A DNA stretch of 64,000 nucleotides from Wuchereria bancrofti (Eukaryota; Nematoda; Chromadorea; Rhabditida; Onchocercidae): assembly GCA_005281725.1 (NCBI GenBank), contig SSBO01000008.1:1426001-1490000 (forward strand), in the 5' to 3' direction. This document shows, in pieces, positions 36,676-49,786 of this stretch. The notes under the pieces are model-generated. The model did no database searches, was not told the origin of the DNA, and saw only the letters and a program-made list of their open reading frames with translations. A program made the translations under genes and the position numbers. The stretch's first letter is position 1; each line of letters starts with the position of its first letter.

Positions 36676-38291
36676 AAAGATAACATAAATGATCATTTTA
36701 ATCATTTTGATCACTATAAATAGATCAACATAAATGATCATTTTGATTGTACTTTAAGTTTAATTAAAGCTAATAAAAAATAGTGATTAAATTTTATGCT
36801 TAACTTTTAAATGACTTAATGTAATTTATAATTAACTTCTTCATATTATTTCTTAATTTAAAAACAGAATTGACCCAGGGGTTATTGCTTTTGAATCTCA
36901 TATTACACTGGTCATTTTGTAATGAATATTAATTATGTTTGCATAAGTTAATTTTTGTTAGCGTAAAAGATCAAAAAAAAAAGAAAAAAAAAAAGAAGAA
37001 AATTGCTTCCATTGAGATGGAATGTTCTTTGTCTATTCTTTACTTCCAAAGTTTATGTGATGGAATTATAATTTTGACTTTAATTTCTGTTACAAATCTT
37101 TTGGTATTTATGTATTACTTATAAAGTTCAGAATAAAAAATTATTACTTATTATTACTTATAGTAGTTTGAGCTCAAAATCTGTTTGAGGTAATGTTTGT
37201 AAACAAAAAGTATTGAGAGATTTCTTCAAAAATAACAAATTATGTAACATCACAATAATTTTGTTTAGCTTTTTTCCAACGAATGAATGCAAAATGCTTA
37301 AAATTTTGAAATTTCTTAAAAGTACAAAATGTAATTTTTTATTAGAAATGAATTGAAATATATTTAAAAAAAAGTAGAATTCAATCAGATATATAGAATT
37401 TATACAGATTGTTATGTATTTGATATGAATAAGTGAAAATTTGAAAATAAAAGTGGTCATGTTCTCTCTTATAAATTGATTAGATTTCAGAAGCATGAAA
37501 GTACTTTTCTATTTTTACATTATTGTTTTAATCGCATGCTTTCAAACTTGATAAATAGACTTATCGTCGAACAAATGAGCATAAAACAAATTAATCTATT
37601 TATAATTCGAAATTGAATTTGCTTCTAACAAATTCTTTCTAATATAAAATACATTTTGATAAATTTCTGTTGGCGATCTTTTTATCCATTCTGATGATTG
37701 TTAGATAGAAAAGTATTTCAAATGATGTTTTTTGTACTTATCAAGATTACTTACTTTTTTTTATATGTTTTTTGTATTATTTTAGAAATGACCAAACCGA
37801 TTAATAGAATTCGTTGAGAGTAGATGGATGAAGAATGATAACTTTATCCATAACATATCATTTTGTATTACTTGCTATCTCAAAATTGCATAGATAAGTA
37901 TAATTTGTGATCAGGAATTTTAAACCGGATTTTCTCTTTTCGATTTCATGATACTTTCCGTAATAATATGTAAAATGTTTAAAAGAAAGATCAATTATAA
38001 CTATCTAATTGTAATTATTTTATAAAATTTCCATCAGCTCTTTTATATCAGTTTTATTTTCTACGAATGATCATAAATCCTTTTTGTTTATCTCTCATCC
38101 ATCGTTAAATTTTCCTAAAATTGATAGCATTTTAACTATTTTTATGTAGAATGTTTACGTAATTTGTTACTGTCATATTGTGTTTACACTTTTATATAAT
38201 ATTTTCATAATGGATGAAACTGATATTTATCAATTTTATCACCTTTAACACTAGTAAGTGAAAGATGCACATATTCTGATAATTATTACTT
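36676..38291. other. Intergenic region between convergent ZP and zinc-finger genes
   Basis: About 1.6 kb of 3' flank for both neighbours, which face each other. Very AT-rich, with an A/G-rich run at 36970-37002. The open frames here are low-complexity and unsupported. No other element seen. Confidence 0.45.
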
Positions 38292-41200
38292 TTATGTTAT
38301 ATCACTTTCTGATGTTGAATCCAATATTGTTAACGATGAAGCTTGTGACGATGTCATACGTCGATTACGTAATGCACGTTGTATAGGACATACCAATTCA
38401 ATATGTTTGTTCAAATAACTTTTCAATGCAAACAATTTCCCGCAACCAGGGCATTCGTACTTTTTGATATCTGAAAACTTAGGTTCTTAAGGTAAAATAC
38501 GTTATCAATGATACATATACATAATAAAAAAAAGTTAATAGATGATGATAAGATTGATAAAATTACTAAAACAGAGGCATCTCCACATTTTAATCCATTT
38601 CTAAATTTCAGAATTTGCAACAGATTTTGGATTTAGTCACTTGTCAAAATTAAGAAAAAAGGAAATTAAAAAGGAATTGTACTGAAGTAAAACAGAATGG
38701 AACAGAATAAAAAGTATTTGAATTTGTCAGTAATGTTATGTCAGAAGAAGAATTATCCATTTTAGCTTAAAAAAAATGAAAAATGATTGGCGGATGATTC
38801 ATGAGATGACAATAACAGAAACATTAATTGCTGCACAATGAAGCGTAAGCATAATAAGTTTGGTAAAATTATGCAAAAATGAGTGAAATTTAAAAGAGAG
38901 GAACTACTAACTTGTAGCTTACTTAATCCTACTTCTTTAAGTCTTACTAAAATTGCATTCATTGCAACACCTTTAGCAATTTGTCATAATGTCGTATGCT
39001 TTACAATTCCGTTAGTGTTAACCATAAAGAAAAAAAAAATTGAGAATTTTAATTTTAAAAGATTTTAGATAATAAAGAATTCAAAAAAAAAAAAAATTAA
39101 AAGATTTCAAATAGATTTCAGATATTTAAAAGATTTCAGATGTAGAATAATCAATTTTTAAAATTAAAAGAAAAAAAAAAAAGCTTACTAGAATGAGTAT
39201 GCATGTGAGCACGAAGATTGCTACGATCAGCAAAAGCTTTACCGCAATGCGCGCAACCGTACGGTTTTTGACCTGTATGAGCACGCATATGACCTTGTAA
39301 AAGCCACGGTCGTGAGAATGTTTTACCGCATTGCGTGCATTTATGTGCTGCTTTGTGTGTTAACATATGCATGCTGCAAATCTTTAATGCAAGTAAGAAT
39401 AAACAATATTCAAAGATAATCAATTTATTTGCATAAATTTTAGATGACATAATATTGATCTTCTATGAGATTACAAAAATCCTTGAAAAAAATTGTGACA
39501 AAATTTCATAGTTCCATTTTTCTTAGTAAATTTTAGATTTAAAAAAAAATTTGAAAAAAAAAAAACCAATTTGTTATGTGGAAAAGGGAAAATTAATAAT
39601 ATTATTATACCTGAGCGCAGGCATGCTTACATAAATTCGATCACAGTTTGGACATTGTTTTGCATAAGGACTATCTAATGGTCGATGTGTTTGTTTATGT
39701 CGTGATAAGTTGGATGTTGTTGCATATGATTTACCACATTGATTACAAATTAATCTACCTGGTAGACCAATAATTGAGGTCTAAAAAGCCAAAAAAAAAA
39801 TATTTGTTTACTTTAATAATATTATCACAAAATAACACAATATGAATGAAAATTGTTTGGAAAAAATCAAAGTATATCTTCTTTTCTTCAGTAAATAATT
39901 CCTAATGATTGTCTCAATGAAGGCGAAAATTTTATTCAATTCAAGTGCACAACTCAAGTTTTTATCATATTTTGAAATTATTTTATAAAATTTAATGGAT
40001 AAGAGAACCTCTTTATCAGTGCTCAATTCTTTCCTACGTTTCGATCGTCCATCTGTTGATTGTAAAGCATCAAGGGTATATCTAGTTGTACCACTATCGC
40101 AGATTTGAACATTTGAATTGGAAAGTTCCATTTAAAAAGTATTAAAATAAGTAGAATGTCTTGCTGAGATGAGTTAAAAAAATTCAAATATGAAAATTTT
40201 ACAGAAACACTTGGCTCACTTTGGGAAAATTGCTTTCTCCTAATGTCACATTCATGGTAGTTTTGGATGAATTCGTTTTACCCAGTAAACTTTCTATTGA
40301 AAATGCATCGACTTTACAATTTGTTGTCTAAAATATAAGAGATTAATGATGATTTTATTATTTCTAACTATAACTTTTTTTTTTTCAAATATTTTAATTT
40401 TGAAGGAAACAAGTATACTTTGCTAGATGTATAAAATGAATAACTCATACAAATATATTTTTGTATTTCACACAATAAATTAGTCTAATAAGTAGAAATT
40501 ACAATATAGATATAAATAGCTAAAATAGCTGATACTTGTTTTAATGAAATTAGATATATTTCATTTTTGGCCTGACAAATTTAAAATCTCTACTGCCAAG
40601 GAATTAGTAAATATGATCTTAAAAAGAAGTAATATAGATTGCAATACTGTTATTTATTTTCAACTAGTGTGTTTTAAATAATTTCCAAGTAATCTTTTAG
40701 TTGTTCGCTCAACATGAAATTCATTACTTTAGCATTCAAATATTACTAAATTTTTGCAAGAACCAAAAAAAAACGAAAACGAAAAAAAAAAGTTTGACGA
40801 TTCATTTTTAAACTTCGAAATTAGGAATTGAAATATATTACCAGGACAGTACGGTCATTCATTTTGTTGAGTTTTCTGAGTTTAACAAATAAAGTTTGAT
40901 AGCAGCATTTCAAGAATAGAATTCAAAATGTGAGCTGTTGAGTTAGTTATTCCACTGCATTTAATCGCTCATTACTGTGACAGTGAAGCATTTAAACACA
41001 GTGGACAAATGCGCTATAACGCTCCGACCTATTTGAATTGTTTAGCTTCAAATAAATTTCACTGAGTAAGTTGTGACAATTAAACGAAAGGAGAGAAAAA
41101 GCTTTCAGATGCAAATGGTGGCAGTTGCAGTTGCAGTTCATTCCTTTAAGGTGAATTTCCTTCCTTCCTGGTGTCATAAGAGACATAATTGGTGTTGCAT

Positions 41201-42590
41201 GTATCGAGCGCAATAATCATTTTGTGAAAATATCTCAATTATTTAAGTTTGAGAATTTTTGAAAATAATTCATACTGCTCATTTTATTTCATTTTCTTTT
41301 TTTAAAGTTTCAACAATTTTTTTTTTCTTTTGGAGTACGAAGGTAGACTATAATGATATCTTAGTTTAAAATACAATTGAGAAAGTAAGAATAATCATTT
41401 GATAGTGAGGAATGCAAATGATGGAAATTAGCAGTTCAATATCAGAGCCTAAGGCTTCTCAACATCAAACTTTAAAGATTGTTTCAAACTCATTGCCAAG
41501 GCTATTTTAATTTCCGTTCGTTTCTTCAAATGCTAAACGATTTCAATTCGTAATAGTTTCACTTAATTTTATCAATAGTTAATAATAATATTCACTTTTT
41601 CTTATCAAAACTAATATGTAAATGAATTGAGGCAGTCATTACTTCGTTAATTATTAATTTAAATACCTTTTTCTTTTTTGATGTGTCCTCTTCATTACTT
41701 GAAGAAGTACTAGGCAAACATAATGACTGACTGAGCGTTTCTATTCTATCAGGTTCATTCTTCAAATACATATTTAAATGTGGTGCCAAATCTGAAAATG
41801 GTATTACGGTAAAAAAGAAATGCTAGTTTAATACATTTTCAGTTGAAACAAAATTCTATTGTACCAACAACTTTTTCGATTAATTCGTCTAATTCTTAAT
41901 TTAAACTGTTTCGCAGTGTTCGTCTATAAGACAACAGTTTAACTATAGTTCAAGAAATCCTCTCTTCTCACCTACACATTCTCAAATATATAAATAAATA
42001 ATAGATAAACAAACAAACAATGAAACAAATCAGTAAATGTTGAAAATTCAAAAGCAATAATTAAATAAATAGACAAAAGTTTTTTGATATTAGTGGAAAG
42101 TATAAAATAAAAAGTTGCAAATAACTATGAGAATGAAATAAATGCAAAGTGAAATTGATAAAACTTTTCTGAAACTTTTATTAGTTACATATTTTAATTC
42201 ATTTTTATTGGTATAAAAGCTGATTGCTTTTAGAATTAGAATTATTTATTAGCAAAATTTTTCAAAATATGAAATGTATTCCTTATAAAATAAATTTCAT
42301 AACTCACTGTATGTATCAGTGTTAATACATTTTGTTGTTACAGCATTTTTAGATAATTCGATGGATGGTTGAGAGAATATTGGTATTGCCAAATGCGATA
42401 GTAAAAATGGAGTAAATAATTTGAATTCAGATTCGATATTATTTGTGAAAATCATATTAGGAGAAGAGAGAGACACTTGATTCTGAAGTTGATGTTTTGT
42501 GATTGAAGCTGAATGCAATGTTGGCGACGAGAAATATCGCTCATCTAAGAGTGTAGCATGTGTCGTTGTTGGTGATGGCAAATTCGACAT
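38292..42590 (-). CDS. Scratch/Snail-family zinc-finger transcription factor (ces-1/scrt-1-like)
   Basis: Predicted nuclear repressor binding E-box DNA. Minus-strand exons: 42308-42590, 41667-41791, 40220-40327, 40009-40131 (or from 40163), 39611-39780, 39189-39373, 38292-38470. The last four give the conserved part: [17 protein letters not shown], then five C2H2 fingers: [35 protein letters not shown]...[43 protein letters not shown] and [36 protein letters not shown] and the second-finger YVSMPA are Scratch rather than Snail signatures. Exons 1-3 encode a Ser/Thr/Asn-rich N-terminus; exon 1 starts nine bases after a tttcag, as in trans-spliced genes. Exons 1-2-3 join in phase, and so do 4-7, but 3 to 4 does not: a TAA directly precedes the ATG at 40131. 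Either two transcripts exist or a base is missing in the homopolymer there. Confidence 0.85.
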
Positions 42591-42605
42591 TAAAATCTTC
42601 TGAAA

Positions 42606-44088
42606 TTTTTTGATGGAAATTCAAAACTGAAATATCAGTTCAGTGCAAATTGAACAAAAAAAAAAAGTATGTCTAAGCAAAAAAAAAAAAAAAAAATTAT
42701 TTTTTGAAATTCTTATATAAAAAAATTTTTAAGATTCATTTAAAATATTGAAATATTTAAATTTAATATTTGGAAATTTTCTTTTTTCACTAGAAAAAAT
42801 CAAATCTAGAAGAAACAATCTTTTTTTTTTTTTTTTTTTGAAAATAAGCTAACTACTGTTGAGCCAAGCAAGTGGTGGCCATCTTCTCTCATATATGACC
42901 CTCTTCCCGAGCTTTTCATACAAATTTCTTCTTGAGCATTTCTGATGCTTTTCTGGGATGGGTCAAAGAGCGATATGCAATGATTATGTAAAAGAGGCGT
43001 GTCAACATTATGGATTAAGCTTCTTATTGGTTGACCTATCATTCAAGCACAATTGCTTTTCACTCGTTTTAGAATTATTATGCATTTTGTGAAGAAGACG
43101 AAAACGAAGAGAGAAAGCCGTAATGTTCAAAAGGAGATGTATGCTATTGAAATGAGTACTTTTTGATCTTAGCTTCAAATAAGACAAATAGTCTCCCAGT
43201 GTGAGGCCAACATTAATTTCATTTTAAAATTGTTTATAAGCAATTGCTAATTCTTTCATCAAACGTTAATAATTAGAATATATTCGTGATGCAACTGTTT
43301 AATATACGTTTTTATTGTAAAATTTTATACTCTAATTGTAATAATAGATATGTTTTGATTTGAATTAAAATTTAAATTTCTTCAAAAAAATTGTTATTAT
43401 CACAATGTTATGGATAGATGAATTAGGAGTAATAATGATTGAAATTTTAATTCTGAATCATTCAAATTGAACATGCTTAAGGATTGTCAAATGAATATCA
43501 AACAGATGGATTTGCTGAAATGATGATTGCATGGATTTTGCTAACGAGAATGATTGATTATAGTGATGTGAAATGTCCTCTATTAGTCTGGTGGTATTAT
43601 TTTGTTATTAAATTTGCCGCTGTTTATCATCAATTTCTTTTTTTTTTTTTTAATCGCACATATGGTTACATTGAACAGAAAAAGAAAAAGATACAGTATT
43701 ATTAGATTTTCATTTTGTAATGATTTTATTCATTTATGATATGTTTAAAAAACATCTTTATTGATTAACTTGTTATTTAATGTCATTTCTAATTCTTTGT
43801 TGTCTTTCAAGAGATCCTTAAGAATTTGTTTGTTTGTTTGTTTTTTTCTCTTTTCTGAATGTTTTAGTTACTTTTTTAAATCACTTCTCGAAAACTTAAT
43901 TAGTAAGGATAACTTTTGATAATTTAAATGTTTATAAAGTTTCTGTTAATTTATTTGTTCTAACGTTTCCTGTTTTTCGTAAAGCCGACATAAAACGTTT
44001 ATAGCTTTATGGATCTCATGATCAAGCTGTCAGGTTATGTCCATATGCTACTCAATACGATTTCTCTTTTATGTAAATTTTGAAAAAG
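42606..44088. other. Upstream flank of the zinc-finger gene
   Basis: Non-coding AT-rich DNA with homopolymer runs at 42680-42696 and 42821-42839. Probably holds promoter or outron sequence of the minus-strand zinc-finger gene. No coding exon supported. Confidence 0.35.
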
Positions 44089-44274
44089 CTAGCAAAATTT
44101 AAATGAATCATCATTGTCGACATTCATTGGATTAAACGGCTCACCTGCAAATCCGGCTTGAAAGGTTAGCCCGTGATCTTCAACTAATTGCTTGAGTGGT
44201 TCGATTGCATCAAAAGCGTCATTTGATACAGCAATAACCTCAAGTCTTGTTGTTCCTGTATACTTCTCACTCAT
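44089..44274 (-). CDS. Small hypothetical protein (61 residues)
   Basis: A single open frame on the minus strand with a balanced, non-repetitive composition quite unlike the low-complexity frames around it: it starts MSEKYTGTTRLEVIAVSND, continues AFDAIEPLKQLVEDHGLTF and ends in an acidic stretch (NVDNDDSF). No signal peptide or membrane segment is visible and I do not recognise a family. It could be a real small gene, an exon of a larger gene, or a retrocopy fragment. Just upstream (minus) is a ttcttcaag that could serve as a splice acceptor. Confidence 0.35.
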   Translation of the reverse strand: MSEKYTGTTRLEVIAVSNDAFDAIEPLKQLVEDHGLTFQAGFAGEPFNPMNVDNDDSFKFC

Positions 44275-47200
44275 CTCATACTAATCTTGAAGAACACCTG
44301 TACCTCTATATCAATGCTTCTCAATACCTCTTGCCCTATGCACTCCAGCAACCGTTAATTATAAGTCATATACAATCTTTAACCTGATATCCGGTTTCTC
44401 GTTTCATACTTTCATAATTTCCGGCAATTAAACAATATTTGTACATTAAAAAAATATATAAACATTCTTCATTGTGCTAAAATCTAACAATAACTCTCAG
44501 AGTTTAAAACGGAACAGGACGAAGGAAGAACTGATAAAAATTTAAATTTTATTACAGCTGCTTGTTTCAATATATTATTAAACGTTCTTTTTTCAAATCA
44601 TTTTTTTTTTCTGTTGAAATCAGTAAATCTTAAAATTTACATGGTATTTTTTAGATATTTTTGCAGAATTTTAGCAGAAATTCACTCTTATTCAGACATT
44701 TTGTATCATTGAGATCTATTAGTAATAGAACTATTAGTACAAGCAAGAAAAGCAATAATGAATCATTTTTTTGGCTAATATTTGGTATTGTTTGCTTCCA
44801 TAATATTAGCTACAGTAATCCTACCAAAAAGTGCGCAGATGGTTGTTGCGGGTTGTCGCAGGTGTTGACCCCTACAGCCTCCAGACGTAACGTTACGTAA
44901 CCCTACCCAATCAATTCGTCCACTCCTCATCAACCAATTTCTTTTCCATTTCTAGCAAAAACCATGAGGCATCTATCCCTTTTATCCCTTCCTAAGCATT
45001 TTCATTTTTATGAGATGGATTTATCATGAAATGTATGGTATGCTGAAAGTATTGTATTATAGAATATCATATCTGTAATGAAATTCAATCCTGAATGAAA
45101 ACCAGAAATGGATCATAAAATAACCAGAAAGTAAAACAATTCTTTAACAAAGAAACAAGCAAAAAAACAGAGTAACAGATCTTACTAACATTAAAGATGG
45201 CAATAAAATGAAGTGCAATGTCTGTTTTATGTTTTATTATTTGTATGCATGCTTAAATCTAAATACTTGCTCATATTAACTGCCCAAGTGCTTATTGTTT
45301 CTTTCTCATAAAGAGTAGAAGACGGTACTTGAGCGGTGTTTTGTTGGGCGCTAATGGAAGGAAGCATCAGGCTGCTTCTTCATCATCTCTTCATGATTGT
45401 TGCTGGAAAAGCATGTTGAATACTATTGAAATATTTGTCATTCAAATTGAAAATTTCTCAACACAATTATTCAGAGAAATGAGAAAAATTCATCAATAAC
45501 AATTTATTCAATTATGAATTTATTGGTACTGGGTGAATACCATCCCTTTTGATTTGTTCAAGCAACTTATTCTTAACTTCATAACTAGCGCCATTTTCAT
45601 TTTTATTTTTTGTGCGCAAATTGTCTCAATTGCATAGTTATCATTGGTTCACAGAAGTTAACAAAATTATAGACTTCAAAGATTTTTGTGGTAATATTCA
45701 TATAATTATTGCAAAACATTTTAAACATATTTTACAAATTTATAAAAGTATGTACATTCTTTACAGCGTAACATTTCCAGAAATGATCAAAACAAAATGC
45801 TCACAAAAACTTCTCGTCAAGCATAAATCAAATCATCAAATAAATTTTTCACTTTCTAAATTTGACATCATTTAAAAAAAGAAATGAAAGATTTAAAGTT
45901 TTTTTAAAGACATACGGAAATTTATTTTGTAACAATCCCAAGGGTCAATCATTTAATGTTGATGTCCTTCAACATTTTATCCAACTAATGATTCTAGGAC
46001 TAGCACCAGATTTGATGACCCATAGAGACATCGTTTTCAACATTTTGTTTACAGTAATTCCACATAATCAGAAGACAATCTGGATGACAAACCGATTGCA
46101 AGAATTGTCAACTTGTCAAAAATTTGTCAAATTTTGATAAGCTTTCTGAATTCACTAGCATTTCGTTATCTGCTTGCTCCTCCTAAATGCAACTCTTCCA
46201 ATAATCATTCGCTATTTATCAGCTAGGGATTCAGCCATTTTCAAAGAATGCAAAAATTTATCTCACAACGAAAACATCGCATTGATTAAAGCGCTATTTG
46301 CTTTCAAGCGATACGTTTCAATATTAGCTGTACCACCTGTTTGTGTAACAATTTTGCAATCTGTAAACTTCATTTATTTTTAGAATTGAGAAGTAGTCAA
46401 TTTGAAAATTATAGACAAAAAAATATGCAAATTTTTTTGATCAAATGATTTTGTTAAAATTATGCAAATGTTTAATTACGTTTTTGAAAAATTTTGAATC
46501 GGTAATTCAAAGAGGAGATATGGATATCACCATAATCCTTTTAGTGGCGGTGTCATCGTCTTGATGACATGTCAAAACATATATTTTCTATTGTCATCTT
46601 TTGGAACAGATTGCAGATCGCTTCTGTACTATCATCACAATCCGCGCTGTTTCTTTTAAAGTAATACGTACCGATGTTAACTGTACCCCCTGTAGTGTCA
46701 TCATACTTCTTCACCTAATATATAAAAAGCTGAAAAAGATAGGAATAATACTACTACTCACATTCAATAGTATAATTTATTAATTAGCCATCACCAAAAG
46801 CTGAAATAAATTCCGAACATTGAGAGTTCATTTTCTGTTGTATTTCATAAAACATTGTAATTTAATCCATAAATAATAGATGAAAATATTACAAAATTAT
46901 CATCATTAGTTCATTTTTTTACTCAATAGCATAATTAATTTTATTTACATAAGCTTTTTGTAATTTAACAAAGTTAAACTTTATAACACTGAGAAGTAAA
47001 TTTACTCGCTATTGCGTTTTTTGTTTTCTTTTTACATGAAATAAATTTAATTAGAGAAGTAATGAGAGCTATTTTAATGGTAGTACTTAGTCAGATTTAG
47101 TTTTAAGGTATTATTATTATCATAGGAAAACATTGTAATTTATATCGGTCACTTTTCTTGATTAAAAATAAAGAATTCTCTTGATGATTTTTACTCAAGG

Positions 47201-48082
47201 TAGCTTATCAAAACCTTAACCAACTTTTGAAGTCCAAATTAACTTATTAGGACTTTAGTTTTTTGAACAAACATTTCAAATATTAAATTTGAATGTTTTC
47301 TTATCAAGCATTTTCTTAAGTGATAAAACAAGCAGGTAACCTTGTGCTTTAATAGATCTATATTGGTTACTTTTCTCAATTACTAGAAAAGAAAATTATG
47401 TTTTACTTCAAATCTACTTCAGTTTTTTTTTTATCGAGCCTAGAATTTATTCGAAAAATTAAATCTCTTACCAACTGTATGTGTATTTTTCATTTATATC
47501 AAAATATTGTTGAGTTGATTGCAATATACTGCAAGGCGTGTATTCTAGATCCAAAGTCTTATCACTGATCTTGATAACCTTATTCTGATCAATTAATTTT
47601 CACTTCAATTTCTAACAATAATTTATTTTACATTAGAGCTATTTAAATACAGTTGCAACAACTTTCTGTTTTTTATTGACAGATTGCGCAATCATTGAAC
47701 ACATTTTGGTTATCAATTAGTTAAATGCTGTTGATCCTAACGTAAAGTAACAAGCACTTTCAAACAGATGTTCAGAAGTATGGAGACTTGACCTTGTGTT
47801 GACCTTTACATTACTACCTTCTCTAAAATAAAGAAACATTAGTCATATGCTGCAAGAAATATTCTTCAACTCTAAAATGATGGCTAATTCGAATTTACCT
47901 TAGTTTGGTTCTACCAAGAAAAAAAAAAAATTTACAGATCATCAGTTAACGTTTGCATCATTAGTTGAAATATTATATCATTGATAGTGATTCTCTTCAA
48001 CGAACAAACAAAACCAGTTTGTAAACAAGTGATTTCAATGATTTTTAACTTAAACTTCTACAGTTATTGAAAAAAATTGACT

Positions 48083-48140
48083 GTATGTTTGGATGCGCAT
48101 GCATGTATGTGCATGCATGCATGTGCATGCACATGTGCGT
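48083..48140 (+). repeat. Purine-pyrimidine alternating microsatellite
   Basis: Repeated gcatgcatgtgcatgcacatgtg units; strongly palindromic and able to form hairpins or Z-DNA (inference). Confidence 0.8.
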
Positions 48141-49127
48141 ATTGGTATGATTCCTTTCAACGAATATTTTGACGAAAAATTTAATTTAATTAAAATCTGT
48201 GACAGTCTGGTATCCCTGAGTTGTACATAATTGTAGGTGTGTACCAATATGCATGTTGTGTCACCACTGATCGTCTCGTCATCTCTTCCAACCATATCAC
48301 TTTGTCACTTCGATTGAGTGTCTGTCATTTTGGTACTTTTTTTCTTAATTTAGCAGAATTAGATTATCTAGAAAATTTAGAGAAAAAAAGTTTAATTAGT
48401 ATTTAGATTTTAACAAATCACTCACAATTTGAAAAAGAAAAAATGATTATTAACAGAAAAGGTAGAGTGAACCAAGACAAAAACTAATTGTTTATTGATA
48501 ACTTTTTGTTGATTAATTTCATGTTTACTTCTGTTCTCATATTAGAGTTAGCAATTCATGAAACAGGTTTTGCTGACGTATGCAAGTAGTAGAAGAAATT
48601 GGTTACTTCCTCCTTTTTTATTCAAAAAAAAAAAATATTGTACTGAACTGAAATTGTGCGGAAGAATTTTCCTATTTTTGAAGAAAATAATTTCAGTATC
48701 TTTTTTTTTTTTCAATATATTAACAAAAAATAATCTTTACTACTCTCATACAATGATAATTTTTTCTTCCATTCTCTCTCAGTATTTCTATCAGCTTTCA
48801 AATTACAAGAAGAAATCAAGAAAATATCAGAAACTCGATTTGCACTTGATCTTGTAGCTTTCAGTATTAAACGGTTTATTTGCTCTCTTTAACAACAATA
48901 AAAATTATAGGTAGATTATTAACAGGTACGGATGATTGTTTCTGTGAAAGAAATAATACCTTAATTAAAAGTTACATACCATTTATACTAAACTTTATTT
49001 TTTGCCTTTTATGATATCTGATTTTTTTATTTCAATTAATTTAAAGAGCACTTAAAAAAGATATCATGTATATATCATAGGTTATAATTTCTTCACAACT
49101 TGATCACAAAATAATTTCTGTATGAAA

Positions 49128-49200
49128 TACTTAAATGATAGAATTAATCATAGTATGGTTTTTTATACTTAAATGATAGAATTAATCATAGTACAGTTTT
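49128..49200 (+). repeat. Direct duplication of about 37 bp
   Basis: Two adjacent copies of acttaaatgatagaattaat followed by catagta and a T-rich end, differing in a few bases at the 3' end of the unit. Confidence 0.8.
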
Positions 49201-49786
49201 TTTTTTTAACTATCTTTTAATGACTTTATTCCTAGTTTTTTTTTTCTTTTTTTTTTGTTTTTTTTTTTTTTTACATTTCTATGAATTTATAAATGTGTAA
49301 GTAATTTTGAAGACAGCATTTCTTCATGAATCATTTAAAAGATCAAATAAATCACATAAAAAAATTGTCTTAAGAAAATTTCATACAAGTAAACACATTC
49401 TTCCACCGTTCATCAACAATCTTCTCACTTCCGCACAACTATTTAACTATATATTCCTCCTCACTTTATCGATTGTCTTGACACATTTTGTTTATTTCAT
49501 CATTTCACTGTAGACAATATTTAACTCTTCCAAAAAATTATTTGCTAAGATTTCATTGTTAGTTAAATTTTATGAAATATCTTCTCTTTCCATGAAATGC
49601 AAATGAAAAAGTGAATGTATTTAGATTACTTTGTTAAATCAAATAATCAATCAGATTGTATAACTTTTTTTTCGCACAAAAATGTTTCAGTGTGTTACTT
49701 CAATGAATCATTTATGAATGCAAATTATTGAAAATTTTCAGAAATTATCAAAAATAAACAATAATTTATTTTAAAAACTATATGCA

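Larger units (their letters stand above)
44275..49786. other. Long gene-poor region
   Basis: About 5.5 kb without a supported gene. It includes a GC-richer islet at 44820-44925, a stretch with several consecutive broken plus-strand frames at 45600-46800 that looks like decayed coding or transposon DNA, an alternating CATG/TGTG microsatellite at 48083-48140, and a 37-base direct duplication at 49128-49200. Confidence 0.45.

Noticed and set aside
37158..37496. 112-codon minus-strand ORF
   Set aside because: Very rich in Phe, Ile and Leu as expected from AT-rich noise; lies in the shared 3' flank of two convergent genes.
44661..44900. 79-codon plus-strand ORF with a Cys/Gly-rich end
   Set aside because: The N-terminal part is random-looking and the end coincides with the GC-richer islet; no support as a gene.
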